DNA of 64,000 nucleotides. Source: Eutrigla gurnardus. Taxonomy: Eukaryota; Chordata; Actinopteri; Perciformes; Triglidae. Shown here one piece after another: positions 1 to 12,300 of the stretch. The position numbers and the translations under genes are program-made. Where the stretch lies: assembly GCA_963514095.1 (NCBI GenBank), contig OY741275.1, positions 8,999,151-9,063,150 on the forward strand, in the 5' to 3' direction. Position 1 is the stretch's first letter. Every line of letters begins with the position of its first letter. A model generated the notes under the pieces. The model was not told the DNA's origin, searched no databases, and worked only from the letters and a program-made list of their open reading frames with translations.

Positions 1-865
1 GATTAACAAAAACACAACAACATAAACAAAAACACAACCACATTAACTTCTACCGGAAAGGGTATGTACTTGCTATGATGATACATCATTGCTGACTGGA
101 CGGAGCTCGTCCATCTTTTTAACAGGTGAGAACGGCTGCTTTACGCCACACGGGTTGCTTACGGTTCAGACAGCCATCATTTAGCATCAGATTAAAGTCG
201 TAGTTGGCAAGTCTGGCAGATCGAGTTGACTGTCAAATTTCTGTTTACAACACTCACGCCCCTCCCGCTCTACCACCGAGCTCCTCCTCCCTCCCATCAA
301 GTGCTCGTCAGTGTGCGTGCACCAGATTCCTGTGAACGCGCCCGTGTCTTCTCATCGATAAACGGCATGGAGTAAACGCTACACAGAGGTAGACTGGCTA
401 AGTTACTCAAAGATAGCAACTGCTAACGTCATTTAGCGATGCCTAGCTTGAGGCGTGTGCCTGTGATATTGTAACATGCGTGAGGGAGGAGGTGGGGGAG
501 GAACTGTGAACTGCACTGAGTGGACAGGATGATACGGGCGCGGTGGATTTTTGCAAAACAAACAACAAGCTCTCGGTGCAGTAGAGGTGCGTTTTTTTCG
601 AAAACCGGATGATTTATGTTGTTCTATTGGAGCATAGTGTCTGTTTCAGTGAATATGATCAAATGTTGCCGACTGGGACTTTAAGAAAAAATCTATTGTC
701 CTCATTGTGACAGAACGGTTACGCAGGGCTCTCAAGCACGCATTTCAACCTGTTCACACGCTCACACGCCACGCCGAGTATTTCTCACGCAGAGAAATGA
801 CGAGGCTCATTGTTTCACATTAGTTTGTTAATGTGGTTGTGTTTTTCTTTTTGTGGTTGTGTTTG
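1..865. repeat. Inverted repeat of AACACAACCAC-type sequence flanking copy 1
   Basis: Positions 1-47 (aaaaacacaaccacattaac) match the reverse complement of 827-865 (gttaatgtggttgtgttttt) apart from a few changes. The left arm starts at the window edge, so the repeat may extend further. The 827-900 arm also repeats the GTGGTTGTGTTT unit in tandem. The TTAA element sits inside. Confidence 0.55.
192..684 (+). mobile_element. TTAA-flanked nonautonomous DNA element, copy 1
   Basis: Begins AGTCGTAGTTGGCAAGTC at 196 and ends GTTGCCGACTGGGACT at 680, imperfect inverted ends, with TTAA on both sides (192-195, 681-684). The interior shares phrases with 39691-40208, such as accaccgagctcct and aaaccggatgatttatgttg. 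No transposase ORF is present. TTAA target sites and short terminal repeats suit a piggyBac-type MITE; the superfamily is an inference from the TTAA sites. Confidence 0.7.
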
Positions 866-911
866 TGGTTGTGTTTTTCTTTTTGTAGTTGTGTTTTTGT
901 CGTTGCCGTTC

Positions 912-1541
912 AGGGCCACTGTATGGTCCATATGAAGTGGCAGCATAATCATATTGTCCTTCATGTTTCAACCTAAATTATCCACAGGTAAATGTAGGCG
1001 TTAAATATGGATTGGGTGAGATAATATATTTGGACATATATTTGGAAACTTTTACCCAAATAACTTCATAAAGTCGCAAATTTGCTAGTTCTTAAAGTAA
1101 CAAATTTGCGACTTTTTTATATAATAAATAATCTTGACCCCCCCCTCTCTCACCTCCATTTTCTTTTGGTATATATTCACGTGTACATATAGCCAATACA
1201 AACAAGTTGCTTGATTCCGGTAACACTGGATGTTTGCCATTGCTATGATAACAAGTGAAAGCTACCGCTACAGCTTAGCCCAACTGCCCAATCAATAAAC
1301 TCCCATAAAATGACAATTTGACATATAAAATTAACCAACAATAACCATCAACAGCCATCACTGTAAGGACCTTAACAAGGCGTTGTCACACGTTGTTATG
1401 TATATAAGTGTGCCATTCATGGGAAGTTAGCTAGCATAGATGCCAGGTGTTTGCATCATAATAAAGTAGCAAATCTGCAACTTTTTTTCCTTGAATATTG
1501 CCCACCTCTCTCGGCTCCATTTTTTTCCCTACAGTGGCCCT
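912..1541 (+). mobile_element. 630-bp TIR element (family R), copy 1
   Basis: Bounded by AGGGCCACTGTA (912-923) and TACAGTGGCCCT (1530-1541). It contains a 14-bp-arm palindrome, AAGTCGCAAATTTG/CAAATTTGCGACTT (1071-1084 with 1101-1114). The right two thirds align with 20495-20804 and 36810-37148 through shared phrases such as gtgaaagctaccgct and aaccatcaacagccatcac. No ORF. A nonautonomous DNA transposon, superfamily not known to me. Confidence 0.65.
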
Positions 1542-2341
1542 AATACTACAGAATAAAAAAGTGCTGTGTATGTGAACTGACCAAAAATATGTGGACATGT
1601 CTTGGATTCAAGGTGGCACCAAAATGTTTTCATTCCAAAAACCACGGGCTTTAATCTGCTGCTATCCAGTCTTCTCTAGAGGTTCTCTAAATGATTTAGA
1701 AATCTGGCTACAGGGATTTACTACCAGTCAGCTACAAAAGCATTAGTGAGGTCGGACACTGTTCGGCAATAAGACCTGGCTTCAGTCTGTGCTCATCCCA
1801 TAGTGGTTGGATGGGGTCGAGGTCATGGCTCGATGTCACAGCATGGATTCTTGATATGGCATATCTCGAGGGCCCTGGCATCATCCTGGGTGCCTAAATG
1901 TAGCACAGCATCTCTGCATGAGATGGAGACCAGACAGAGACCCGTTCTTCAATGTCCACTCACTGTTAGTGTCCTCAGTGTCCTCAGTGTCCTCAGTGTC
2001 CTCTGCACTTTTGGAGCATGTCAGGAATGAAGGAAAGGTGAAAAGAGGATGCCACATTGTGGACTCTTGATTCCAGTGAGCATTGTAAGACTCCCCCTCC
2101 AAGCTTGTGTCTTCTTCAGATGAGTCCTGCAGCTCGCTGGCAGATAAAGGTTGCATGACCATTTCTAAAGCCTCTTCTGCACTATAATGCCTCCTCATTT
2201 TTGCTCTAAGTTTTTCTCCTTCTCTGCTCACTAATGAAATGACCTCTCAGCCAAGTTGCATGTTTATCTTTGGCTGTGAAAGCAGCCATGTGCATAAACA
2301 CACTAACAGTTGTTTAAGTACAGCAAAGGCAGGAGGACATG

Positions 2342-2346
<5 letters not shown>

Positions 2347-2400
<54 letters not shown>

Positions 2401-2409
2401 TCTCACACA

Positions 2410-2466
<57 letters not shown>

Positions 2467-2478
2467 GCACACACACAG
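2347..2478. repeat. Compound (CA)n(CT)n(CA)n microsatellite
   Basis: About 50 bp of pure CA, then CT with TCAC interruptions, then CA with a few AA and GC breaks. The open frames across it encode only simple HTHT/CVCV runs and are not genes. Confidence 0.95.
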
Positions 2479-2781
2479 ATAAAAAAAACACAACTCTTGG
2501 GGTCTCCTGGTGGTCACACGGCTCCATAATATAAGTGACAAAAATACAAGAATTTTATGCATCGGCCGACAATGGGAAAATTGTTGAATATGGTGAAATA
2601 CAGTAAAACTGTCAAATATCACTACTTTTGTTCATAATGAAAAGCTAACATACCAGAATGCATGGTTTTATACTGCAAGTGAGAAAATGTGGTTTGAATG
2701 GAAGTCAATGAGGCGTTTTTTGCCAAGGCGTCCAGAGGGAGTATCTGGTACTACAGAAAAAATACTAATGCAATCAAATCA

Positions 2782-3963
2782 TCCATCCATCCATCCATTT
2801 TCTTCCGCTTATCCGGTACCGGGTCGCAGGGGCAGCTGCCTGAGCAGGGACGCCCAGACTTCCCTCTCCCCGGACACTTCCCCTAGCTCCTCCGGGAGGA
2901 CCCCAAGGCGTTCCCAGGCCAGCTGGGTGACATAGTCACTCCAGCGTGTCCTGGGTCTTCCTCGGGGTCTCCTCCCGGTGGGGCATGCCTGGAACACCTC
3001 CCGAGGGAGGCGTCCAGGGGGCATCCGATACAGATGCCCGAGCCACCTCAACTGGCTCCTCTCGATGTGGAGGAGCAGCGGCTCTACTCCGAGCTCCCCC
3101 CGTGTGACGGAGCTCCTCACCCTATCTCTAAGGGAGCGCCCCGCCACCCTGCGGAGGAAGCTCATTTCGGCCGCTTGTATCCGGGATCTTATTCTTTCGG
3201 TCATGACCCAAATCGCCTTTCGGCTTAGCTCTCTCTTTACCACGACGGACCGATACAGCGACCGCATTACTGCAGCCGCACCGATCCGCCTGTCAATCTC
3301 GCGTTCCATCCTTCCCTCACTCGTGAACAAGACCCCAAGATACTTAAACTCCTCCACTTGAGGCAGGAACTCCCCCCCGACCTGGAGGGAGCAAGCCACC
3401 TTTTTCCGGTCGAGAACCATGGCCTCAGATTTGGAGGTGCTAATCCTCATCCCGGCTGCTTCACACTCGGCTGCAAACCGCCCCAGGACATGCTGGAGGT
3501 CCTGGCTCGAAGGAGCCAACAAGACCACATCGTCCGCAAAAAGCAGGGATGAAATCCAGTGGCTCCCGAACCAGATCCCCTCCGGCCCACGGCTGCGCCT
3601 AGAAATCCTGTCCATAAAAATAATGAACAGGACCGGTGACAAAGGGCAGCCCTGCCGGAGTCCAACATGCACCTGGAACAGGTCTGACTTACTGCCGGCA
3701 ATGCGAACCAAGCTCCTACTCCGGTCATACAGGGACCGAACAGCCCTTAGCAGAGGGCCCCCGACCCCGTACTCCCGAAGTACCTCCCACAGAATGCCAC
3801 GAGGGACACGGTCGAATGCCTTCTCCAAGTCCACAAAACACATGTGGACTGGTTGGGCAAACTCCCATGAACCCTCGAGCACCCTGCGGAGGGTATAGAG
3901 CTGGTCCAGTGTTCCACGGCCAGGACGAAAACCGCATTGTTCCTCCTGAATCCGAGGTTCGAT
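2782..3963 (-). mobile_element. 5'-truncated Rex3-type LINE (RTE clade) with target-site duplication
   Basis: Inserted on the minus strand between two copies of CAATCAAATCA (2771-2781 and 3964-3974), an 11-bp target duplication. The 3' end carries the (GGAT)n tail following gataagcggaagaaaatgg on the minus strand, typical of fish RTE-like LINEs. The block at 3634-3654, on the reverse-transcriptase QGCPLSP motif, is the one I know from Rex3 screening. Only the C-terminal part of the protein is present, so the copy is dead on arrival from 5' truncation. Confidence 0.85.
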
Positions 3964-3966
3964 CAA
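2809..3966 (-). pseudogene. Partial reverse transcriptase ORF of the Rex3-type LINE
   Basis: An open frame of 385 codons on the minus strand, the C-terminal portion of a non-LTR retrotransposon polyprotein. Visible RT motifs in order: EEQCGFRPGRGT, VDLEKAFDRVPR, GLRQGCPLSPVLF, and the catalytic LLFADDVVLLA (FADD codons at 3529-3540). Then VEEFKYLGVLF and the C-terminal RSQLRWLGHLYRMPPGRLP, GRRPRGRPRTRW. The N-terminal endonuclease is missing. Between RELSRKA and WVMTER, near 3210-3216, the spacing is shorter than I expect, suggesting loss of roughly 20 codons in frame. The frame is otherwise unbroken, so the copy is fairly young. Not a host gene. Confidence 0.85.
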
Positions 3967-4590
3967 TCAAATCAATTTTGTTGCTAATCTTTGACATATC
4001 CAAGCCTCTAATCCCCACCAAAGCCCCATCCACTTTTTATTTATTATATGGAAAATAACAATTTTTTTGTGTTTTTTACGATATAAAAAATGAAAAAATG
4101 AAAATAATTAAACTGGCATTTAAAGGGTTAAAATCTTGAAAATGATTGAATGTTTGGTAGTTTTGAGCAAAGTGGAAGTTGTTTAATAGATTTATGAAAA
4201 AAGTAGAAAGAAATATTGATGTATGATTATTTTATAGCAGTTTGTATGTGTGTTTACATTTTTGCCATGAAGGTGTCCAGAGGGTGTAAATGCATCAATA
4301 GAGTATAAAAGACATGTCAAATAAAAAATAATTGGATTTAAAAAATATTACTAAAAAGAAAAGTACTTGCAAAAATCATGCCACAAGCTGCAACACAGCC
4401 AAAATTATCACCAAATCAAAAAATAAATCAGGTAAAATGTACAAAAATGTCTGAGGAGGGCATGAGGGTATTAAGCATTGCATTATTTCTGGCATACCAC
4501 AAGAGTGAACATATTATGTATCCTCTCTGTTGTCTCTCTGGACATTTGCTTGTGGTTATTTACTGGTTCCTCTCTGGCTGTCTTCTGCAG

Positions 4591-4751
4591 GTTACGAAGG
4601 CGGCAGCTTGCTAAAGTTCCTTCGGGACATTGAGCACAGCACAGACGTGGTGGTCGACCGCTGGAACATAGACATCGTCCCTGAGGACAAGGAGGAGAAG
4701 GGAGACCCTGTCCCCTACAGCATCGTCAACAACTACTTCTCAATTGGAGTG
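4591..4751 (+). CDS. dgkg: dgkg exon: end of catalytic domain / start of accessory domain
   Basis: The exon follows a pyrimidine-rich tract ending tcttctgcag and ends GTG|gtaagg. Its first two bases complete a Gly codon begun in the previous exon, outside the window. It encodes 54 residues starting GYEGGSLLKFLRDIEHS and ending DPVPYSIVNNYFSIGV. The GYEGG and NNYFSIGV blocks are near-invariant in type I DGKs and link the DAGKc catalytic domain to the accessory domain. The exon ends on a codon boundary, matching the first codon (Asp) of the next exon found. Confidence 0.93.
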
Positions 4752-6293
4752 GTAAGGAAACTGAACATCTGTGGTGTGGCTCGACCATAGTGGATAATAC
4801 TTGTCCGATGTTACCAAAGGAAATATATCCACACAATGGTTTGCATGTAGTTACTATATCCACTTCTTAACAAACCTGCAAAAAGACATTACAAGGATAT
4901 TTTTCAACCATTAAGGTATTTTTCAACCATAAAAATATCACATTATGTAACATTTTCAAAACCCAAGTAATAATTGTCCATTCCATTGTCCATGAATATG
5001 TTGCTTATCAACTACTACAAAATGTCCTGTTATTGTCCAATTACAATTAAACAGGCCCTTTATGTCTGAAAAACTAAAACATCAAGAATTTGGGCAGATA
5101 AACGTCAAGCATTACAGAATATGTGGCAGAGTCAGTAGAGACATATAAACTACACATACAGATGCTCAAAAGAGTGGAAACATGTTAATCTGATGCAAAC
5201 AAAAAATAAAGTTAATTTAACGAAGTCATCTCTAGAATGCATTTGAATGTAAATTGGAACCAGTACCCCAGATGTAGCATATAACACAAAAAAGATATGT
5301 GTATATATATATATAGCAAAACGTTGCCCCCAAATCGTCTGACTGCACTGTTACAATAACAACACGATGAGAGGGATTACCTGGTCTATGTGGACACAAG
5401 CAATTAGTAGATTTCTGCTCCCTCTTGCACAGGTTCCTGCCAGGTCCCTGTTGCTTAGCAACCTTTTTACTTTATCCTAACGGAGATACTTGTATAAAGG
5501 CTAAGGGATGTTCTTACAGAGGGGACAAAAAAGGCTTTTGTGAAGTTATTGCCAGTTGGCAACCTCTAGGTCAGAAAAGTGAAGCAAATGCAGAAGTGCC
5601 CCACTTCTCACTTTATTTATTATCTCAGTAAACATTCTCAACATGAGTTTATGGTCTCAATCTCTAGTTTCAAGTATTCTCCAATACATCATGATGTTCA
5701 TTTAGTAAATGATGGTCCAATTTAGAGAATAGACCTTAAAAAGTGGTATGCTTCAGGGCAGGGCTACATTGTGATTGAAAGTTCACTGCCATGCCATTGT
5801 CCGGTCTGGGAGTTGTTTGTGTTTTTGTCTCAGAACTTTAACCCTTTCAGTGTGTCTTTGTTCCATTTATGAAAGTTGATTGTAACTACTCTGTTCACCT
5901 AAAAATGCCTTGTTCAGCATTCGTGACGGCCAAAATGCCGGTGTATATAAGTCTTCAAACCATATACTATATATATAGTTATTTAATACCACTGTCATCA
6001 GCCTACTTTGCAGGCATATAATAGTGTATAAATAGCTTGCAACTTACTTTATTCCTTCTCACAACTGGCCAATGTGAGCAAGCCTTCACTGATGTACTAT
6101 CACAGCAAATAACCACCCAGTCTCCTGAATACAATGTTGGCATTATATGTTTCTGCTAATCACGCATACGTTTAATCTCAGCATTTCAGAACCCAAAGTA
6201 TATTTCATATCAACATATAGATGTTTATATCAAGATAGAAAGGTATAGGTTTAGAGTTTTGTGGCACTTTTACCATCAATTATTTTAAGTTAA

Positions 6294-7088
6294 AAAGCAA
6301 CACTAAAGAGTATTTAATGCCTTAAAATAATGTTTCCAAAATAGTTTCAGTGGTTCATCTCCTCAAAACCGGGTGAACGGCACTTCAGCATTCGCTCTGC
6401 AGCCTTCTATCGGCTGTAACCGCACTATGTAACTTTGCCTCGTCGGGTAGCGGTTTTGTAGTTCTAATGAGACTACCAATTTGACCTGCTTTACAGCAAG
6501 CGTTACAAAAGCCGGTAGGTGGAGGCTCTGCATGGAGATCAGTGGGAGAACACCCGGCAGGTGCGTGGAAGATACCTCGCAGCTAGGTCATTTTTAAATT
6601 GGCGTCACAGCAGAGCCTGCAAAGAAAAGGAGGAGTATAATTTCCGATGAGGCGAAGAAAAGAAAACGGGAGCATGACAAAGAAAGAGCTCGTACGAGAG
6701 TGAAAATCGGACCGGCTCACACTCGTTGGCGAGAGCTGAAGGAGGCTACAAAATGCAAGACGGATACTGACTTGGCTTTGTTGATGCTGGACTTTGTCGA
6801 TTATTTTATTGGCTCATGTTAGCTAAGGCGTTAGCTATTGTGCTAATATATATGTAACTATCGCTATGGCTCATGTTAGCTAATCTTAGCTAAGGCGTTA
6901 GCTACTATACCTTGTCACTGGACATCGTTCAAATCGTTCATCGTTTCCAGAGCCGGTTCTGCATACAAACAAATAACGTGCGTGCGACGGTAGGCTGCGG
7001 TAGGCTAAATTATTTATGACGGCAGTAATGGACAATTCCCTTCCAACCTGTAGGGGGACCAAGAAGAAAAGTTCTTAAGTGTTGCTTT
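6294..7088 (+). mobile_element. TIR element of about 0.8 kb carrying a fossil coding fragment
   Basis: The left end AAAGCAACACTAAAGAG (6294-6310) pairs with the right end CTTAAGTGTTGCTTT (7074-7088), with 11 bp perfect and more imperfect. Inside, 6598-6822 is open without a start codon. Internal 'gctcatgttagctaaggcgttagct' is duplicated near 6811-6905. The target-site duplication is unclear. Likely a nonautonomous derivative of a larger DNA transposon or a chimera with another gene. Confidence 0.6.
6598..6822 (+). pseudogene. Fossil coding fragment with RVKIGPAHTRWRELKE motif
   Basis: Stop-to-stop frame from TAA (6595) to TAG (6820-6822), 74 codons. It reads AKKRRSIISDEAKKRKREHD, then KERARTRVKIGPAHTRWREL and KEATKCKTDTDLALLMLD. 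The Lys/Arg-rich start followed by TRV.IG.A..RWREL and D..LA..LLD resembles a short domain I have seen in many uncharacterised fish transposon-associated proteins; I cannot name the family. There is no ATG at the start, so it is a relic or an exon of something now lost. Confidence 0.5.
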
Positions 7089-9129
7089 AAGGCAACATTA
7101 CTTGGTGAGATTTATTAAAAGATAGTGTATTTGGTTAAAATAAAATAAACCTATAATATATAATTTAATTTAAAACTATAATTTGACCAATCCATCCAAC
7201 CACTCAAATCTCCTGCCCCTGGGGATTTACGAGAGTCTTTGTGGTCAAATACAAACCTAAATTAAAAAAGTAATTAGTCATTTACGACGCAGTTTTTTCT
7301 GGTGTGTATAATTTTTGTGAGAGCAGACTGCAATAAACACCATCATGCCAAACTTGCAATAAGCACGTTGTATATTTCAATGTAGCGCCGGAAAACAGAC
7401 TGTTTTGCCAATCTTTGAGCTGAGTCATCACCATATAAAGTAGTAGGTGACCTCTGATTTTCTCTCCCCTTAAAAATTCAAGCTGATGAATAAAAATAAC
7501 AGTCAGACACATGAGATACACACTTCACATGACTATAAATAAACAGAAGTGACAAAAGTGTGAAGAGGACATACAGTATGTGCGCAGGTAGGAGTAAAAG
7601 AGTTTTTGGCAAGCAGAGGATGAACCACAGTGATGTTATATAACTGCGTCCCCATTGATATCATTGTCACTGACACATTACGCATAAGCGTTACATCACA
7701 CACAGAACGCCAATGACATACTGATATTTAACTGCCATATGTAGATTTGCACCTCTTCTTGGCTAAACATGAAAGATGCAGCACTAGGGAGTAGGGAGAC
7801 TATCATAGTATGTGACAGGTGTACTCCAGGATGCCATGACATCACTGTTGGCTGTGGTTAAAGGTGCAACAGAGCACCCTTCGGACCAAGCAGAGAGGCT
7901 GGGCGAGGTAAGAGGTGAGGCAGGTTTGAAACCTTCAGCCAGTGATGGCAGCCTGGTACTAGGTGTCCCGTCGAGTTCTCTTGTAAACATTACATGCATG
8001 TCCTTCCCCGTATAGCATTTGCAAAGTTGGTTATTTTTTGAAATCCTGTATTGTACCTGTATTATGTACTGCTGTAAACACTCACTAGCACTCAAAATGC
8101 AAATAACTCTGCCGCTTAAAATAGTCCACCCAAAGTCTTTAAAAAAAGACACAATTTATGTTTTAAAGATTTAGATCTTTGGTAGGAATGAAGAGACTGG
8201 GGGCTGAATGTCACATTCAAGTGTAAAGTATCGAGAGGCTCACACATTGTTGGTCTTCATCTTTTTATGAGTTTTTTGTTGCCAATTCTAAAAAAAATGA
8301 AAAAAAAACAGCTTTATCGTTCAATGCGCAAACAGTCTGTTTGAGTCTGTGTCTGTTTTCCTCGGGATCTGACATAACTCCAATGTTTCACGGCCGTTAA
8401 ACAAAGTGACAGGTCGCTGTGCCTCCCAGAGCCACAGTGACAGATGGCCGAGTATCAGGGAGCACACGAACACCTGAGCAAACCAAACTCTGACTCACAC
8501 CAATGACGTCGCCATTAGTAACCTTCAAATCTGGTTTACTAACCATACAGGGTTTGCGTTTCCTGCCATCGCATCACAGACCTTGCCAGGGTTTGGTTGC
8601 TATGGAGACGCAAGGCTGGCAAGGCCGAATCTGAAAGCTTGCACAGTCATCTGTCCTTTATCTCACTGACTTAATTGTGGATGACATGGTGAGGAGCATG
8701 TGGTTGGCTCAGCCGAGGCACTCAAATTGTAAATGATTTATAGTTTGGACAGAAAAATCACATAATATGATTTCTGATTTACTGTAAATCACAAATTATA
8801 TCATATGATTTCTGTTTCGACCGATTTTGATGTTTTGGAGAAGATTTTATGGATCGCAGGGTCAAATTAATTTTGCAAATATTCTTATAATTGGAAAATA
8901 GCTTTAAACATACCAAAAGTTATATGTATCTTCCTTATAGGAGGAACTGGTTGTGTGGAGGCTTGAGGCTGACATAGGCTATAGGCTGAGAATATGTGTG
9001 CAGCCTCTGACTACTTTTAAAGCTTCACATGGCTCCAAATAATTCTATACTGTCACATTGTATAGCTCCTGCAGGTAGAAGATAGGTTTCTCCCATACGT
9101 CATTGTTTTTGGATCAAACTGTTCCCTGT

Positions 9130-9300
9130 CTTGGAGCTTCCGTAGTTATTTTAACCCAAACCATGATTTTTTCCTAAACCCAACTAAGTACCTTTTTTTT
9201 CTAAATCTAACCAAGTTGTTTCCTTTGAAGACACAAGTTTATTTTGAAAAGACAAAACACATGTTGTTGGAGATTAGATTTCCATTACAAGCTGTTGGTT
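9130..9300. repeat. Dispersed fish repeat fragment
   Basis: Contains aacccaaaccatgatttttt and cctaaacccaactaagt, phrases common to an interspersed fish repeat. A short related piece (ttttcccgaaactaaccaag) occurs at about 25060-25080. Boundaries are approximate. Confidence 0.35.
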
Positions 9301-12300
9301 GTATTGTCTGTTGGATAACATGTTTTTAAACATGATGGTTGCCCATTCTGCATTTGCTCATGTGTTCGGCTTACCTCACTAATGGTTCCTCTAGAGTAGG
9401 TACTCTCTCAGCACAGCAGAGCTCCTAAACAGCAGAGCTAAAAGCCTTTCAAAATACTGCGATCGTTAGTAGTTCTTGTAGTGCGGACACATAGGGGTTC
9501 TTAGAACCACGAAGAAGTTCCTAATATCCAAAAGTCTATTGAATTTGATTCATTTGCAGATATTAAACTGATATCTTTAAGCAATAATTAAAAACAAATA
9601 TCTATTATGCATTCATAGACACTTCACAAATAACAGCAATGGATTCAAGCATCTTTGTGCACATGCAGGTCGGTTCCTAAAGTGCTTTCACTTGACCTGC
9701 AGCCCGGAAAGAATCTTGCGAGAGGAATCTGAGAGAAGGAAATCACACCATGTCAGCAGCCATTAAAGATGCCACCTCATGTTGCAGTGGGGAAGCTGAT
9801 CCCTCTGCAGCACGGGTCTCCGTGCAAGAGTGTCTATGGATGGGTGCACAGGTGTAAATGTGTATGTATGTGCATGCACATGACTGTGTACCCTGCAAGA
9901 TGATTCCTTGTGTTAACGGCCAGTTCCTACTGTGCACCGCGATCGCTGACTGTGCCGTTAGCCAGGCCAGCTGTGTCCCTTCTGATGGACTTATAAGTCG
10001 CGAGCTGCTTCTTACTGCTGATTGGCAGACGCTGCACCAGGACGACTAACATGAACGAGCTAATGTAGTTCACTGCAGCCCTGCTGAATCCCAGTGCAGA
10101 TAGTATTACAGTAGGCTGATTGTTTTTGTAAAAACAAGGTCCCACAAGGTCCATTTAGTAGGTGTTGTCCAGTTGTCATTTATTTTATTTTTTATTTTTT
10201 CATTTAACATTTAAGGCCTTGTTCATGTTAGAGGTCCCTAAGATCTTTTTGTCACTCATATTTTTTTTTTTAGCCAGAAGTGACCATGTTTGGAGAAAGG
10301 GGAGGAACAAGGCCCATCCGGGCCAAATAGGCTACTGATAGCTATGTTACTTGCTAAAGCTAGCACTAGCTAATTTGCCTTGTGCATCTGTAATTCATGT
10401 TAAGTGTGATATGAAATGGGATGCTAACGTTGGCTAGCAAGAAACATGCTTAAAATGAAAAGTCTAACTAGTGATTCATATTTAAATAATGTGAGAAGGT
10501 CAAGGTTAAGGTCACTTTTGCAAAAACGTCTTTTTTTGCAACCAGAGGAGTTGTCCCCTGCTGGCATTAGAAAAAATGCACGTTTAAGTCACTACGTCAT
10601 TTGCTTCACTTTTCAGACCGAGAGGTTAACCCCTGTCGGTTGTACAAAGCGACACAACAAAGGGGGAGTTAAACCAGGTTTTAGTTAAAATTATCGTCAG
10701 AGAGTAACAAGTCAAAAAACAACAGCACTTGAGTATAGCACAAAAAATATGCGTCTATGTAAGAAACCGGCAACGCAATGAGAGAGTCCAAATGAAATTC
10801 TCCCAAAAACATTCAATCAGAGGTGAGAGTCTTTCAAGCTGCCTGTCTGAACTCAATGTGAGAAACTTGATATATTCAGGACACGGAATATGTTGCTTAG
10901 TTAGCTGGCAAGTAATGGCATTTTGTTAGTCAGACTAAGGTGACCTAATTAATGACCATCATCAGCGTGAGTGATGATGCCCCTGCTTCTCACACTGAAT
11001 CCACTGCTGCCTGTTTTATGAGTTATAAGTTGTAAGTATAACGGTGAGCGAGCATTGAATGAAGTGGGGACTCTTGTTCGGTTTATGAGGCAAAATTATT
11101 ACTGTGCTTGTGAGCCAACGTGGAGAATTATGTTTTTATATATACTGATCTATATGAGAAGAATCTCCTCAGCAACTTATAATTTGCTCTTGTGCTGCGT
11201 TGAAAGCATATGGAAACGTTGCGAGGTCCGACTGCTTCTTTGAACATATAGCATTAACGTAAAAGGATCTTTCAATGAGCACTCATCGGAACTGCAGGCA
11301 CTGCTGAGGGGAGCTGATCTCAGATCTGTACAATGAGTGGAGAGTGTTTGCCTCTACCCCCGCCAGGACACTTCATAAATTGAGAGCCACATCACTTAGA
11401 GTTACTCCCTGACATCGCTGCCAGTATGTAACTTTTTATGAGGGAATCAGTGTACTGAGACAAAGGCCCTGTTAAATGTAACGCCATCCTCAACAGAGTG
11501 TGTTAGTCTTTGTTCAGGAAGCAGGCGAAGCAAAGGGACAGAAAGTGTGCAGATAAAATGATCTGTGTGTGAGTGAGTGAGTGAGTGAGAGAGACGGAGT
11601 AGCACTGGCACAGACTGAAGGTCAGGGGAAGTATCAGTGACAGGAAGTAAGGCCTGCCAGGTTCAGGCCAGGTTACCGCCATAATGAATGACCGTGCTGA
11701 GTGACACCTGGCTAGTCTTAAAGATGGGAAGAACGGCGCTCAAACGCACACAAACGGTCAAACGTGCAGACACAATTGTGTATAACCATCAAACACAACC
11801 CTGCTCTGTCTTCTTCTTAAACAGGAGCCACTCTAAAAAAGACAGTGCTCCATAGTGAGGAACTCCACAGGATTCCCCCTTTGTTACTTATGCTTTTCAT
11901 AAAACTTTGTGTTTTCAAAAGTGTTTTACTAAACAAACATACCTCAAATCATTATTCATATCTTATGAAAGTACATTTCTGCCAGGAAAGAAAATACTGA
12001 AAACATGTGCATAATAAATGCATAAATGATAAGATAAGTAAAGATGATTATTTAAGACGGCAAGTCAAGTGTTTGATTGAGTATCTTATAACTTAAAATA
12101 GTTTTTTATCATGCAGAACTTTTCATGTATTTTCTTTCTTTTCTTGGCAGGAATTGGCTTCCATAATAATACAAGCAGGCGTTTAGCTTATGTGGAACAG
12201 GAAAACAAATAAAGACCGCCTAAATCATAGACAGTTTGTTTAGCTTGCTCTGCTAACCTGCCCTTCCCAGTATAACAGAATCATGGCATATGAGAGATTA

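Larger units (their letters stand above)
1..4590 (+). other. dgkg intron, left part, dense in mobile elements
   Basis: Ends at the acceptor at 4589-4590. In order it holds an inverted repeat (1-47 with 827-865) enclosing a TTAA-flanked element, a TIR element (912-1541), unremarkable sequence to 2346, a CA/CT microsatellite, and the Rex3 LINE at 2782-3963. I see nothing distinctive in 3975-4560. Confidence 0.6.

Noticed and set aside
1803..2231. 116-codon minus-strand frame with an EDTEDTEDT run
   Set aside because: The run comes from a short tandem gtcctcagt repeat; no domain or splice context supports a gene, although a decayed transposon ORF is possible.
2239..2622. Several overlapping open frames of 60-102 codons
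   Set aside because: They translate the CA/CT microsatellite (HTHT, CVCV, RERE runs) and have no other content.
2978..3898. Plus-strand frames of 64-159 codons across the LINE
   Set aside because: They are shadows of the minus-strand reverse transcriptase frame.
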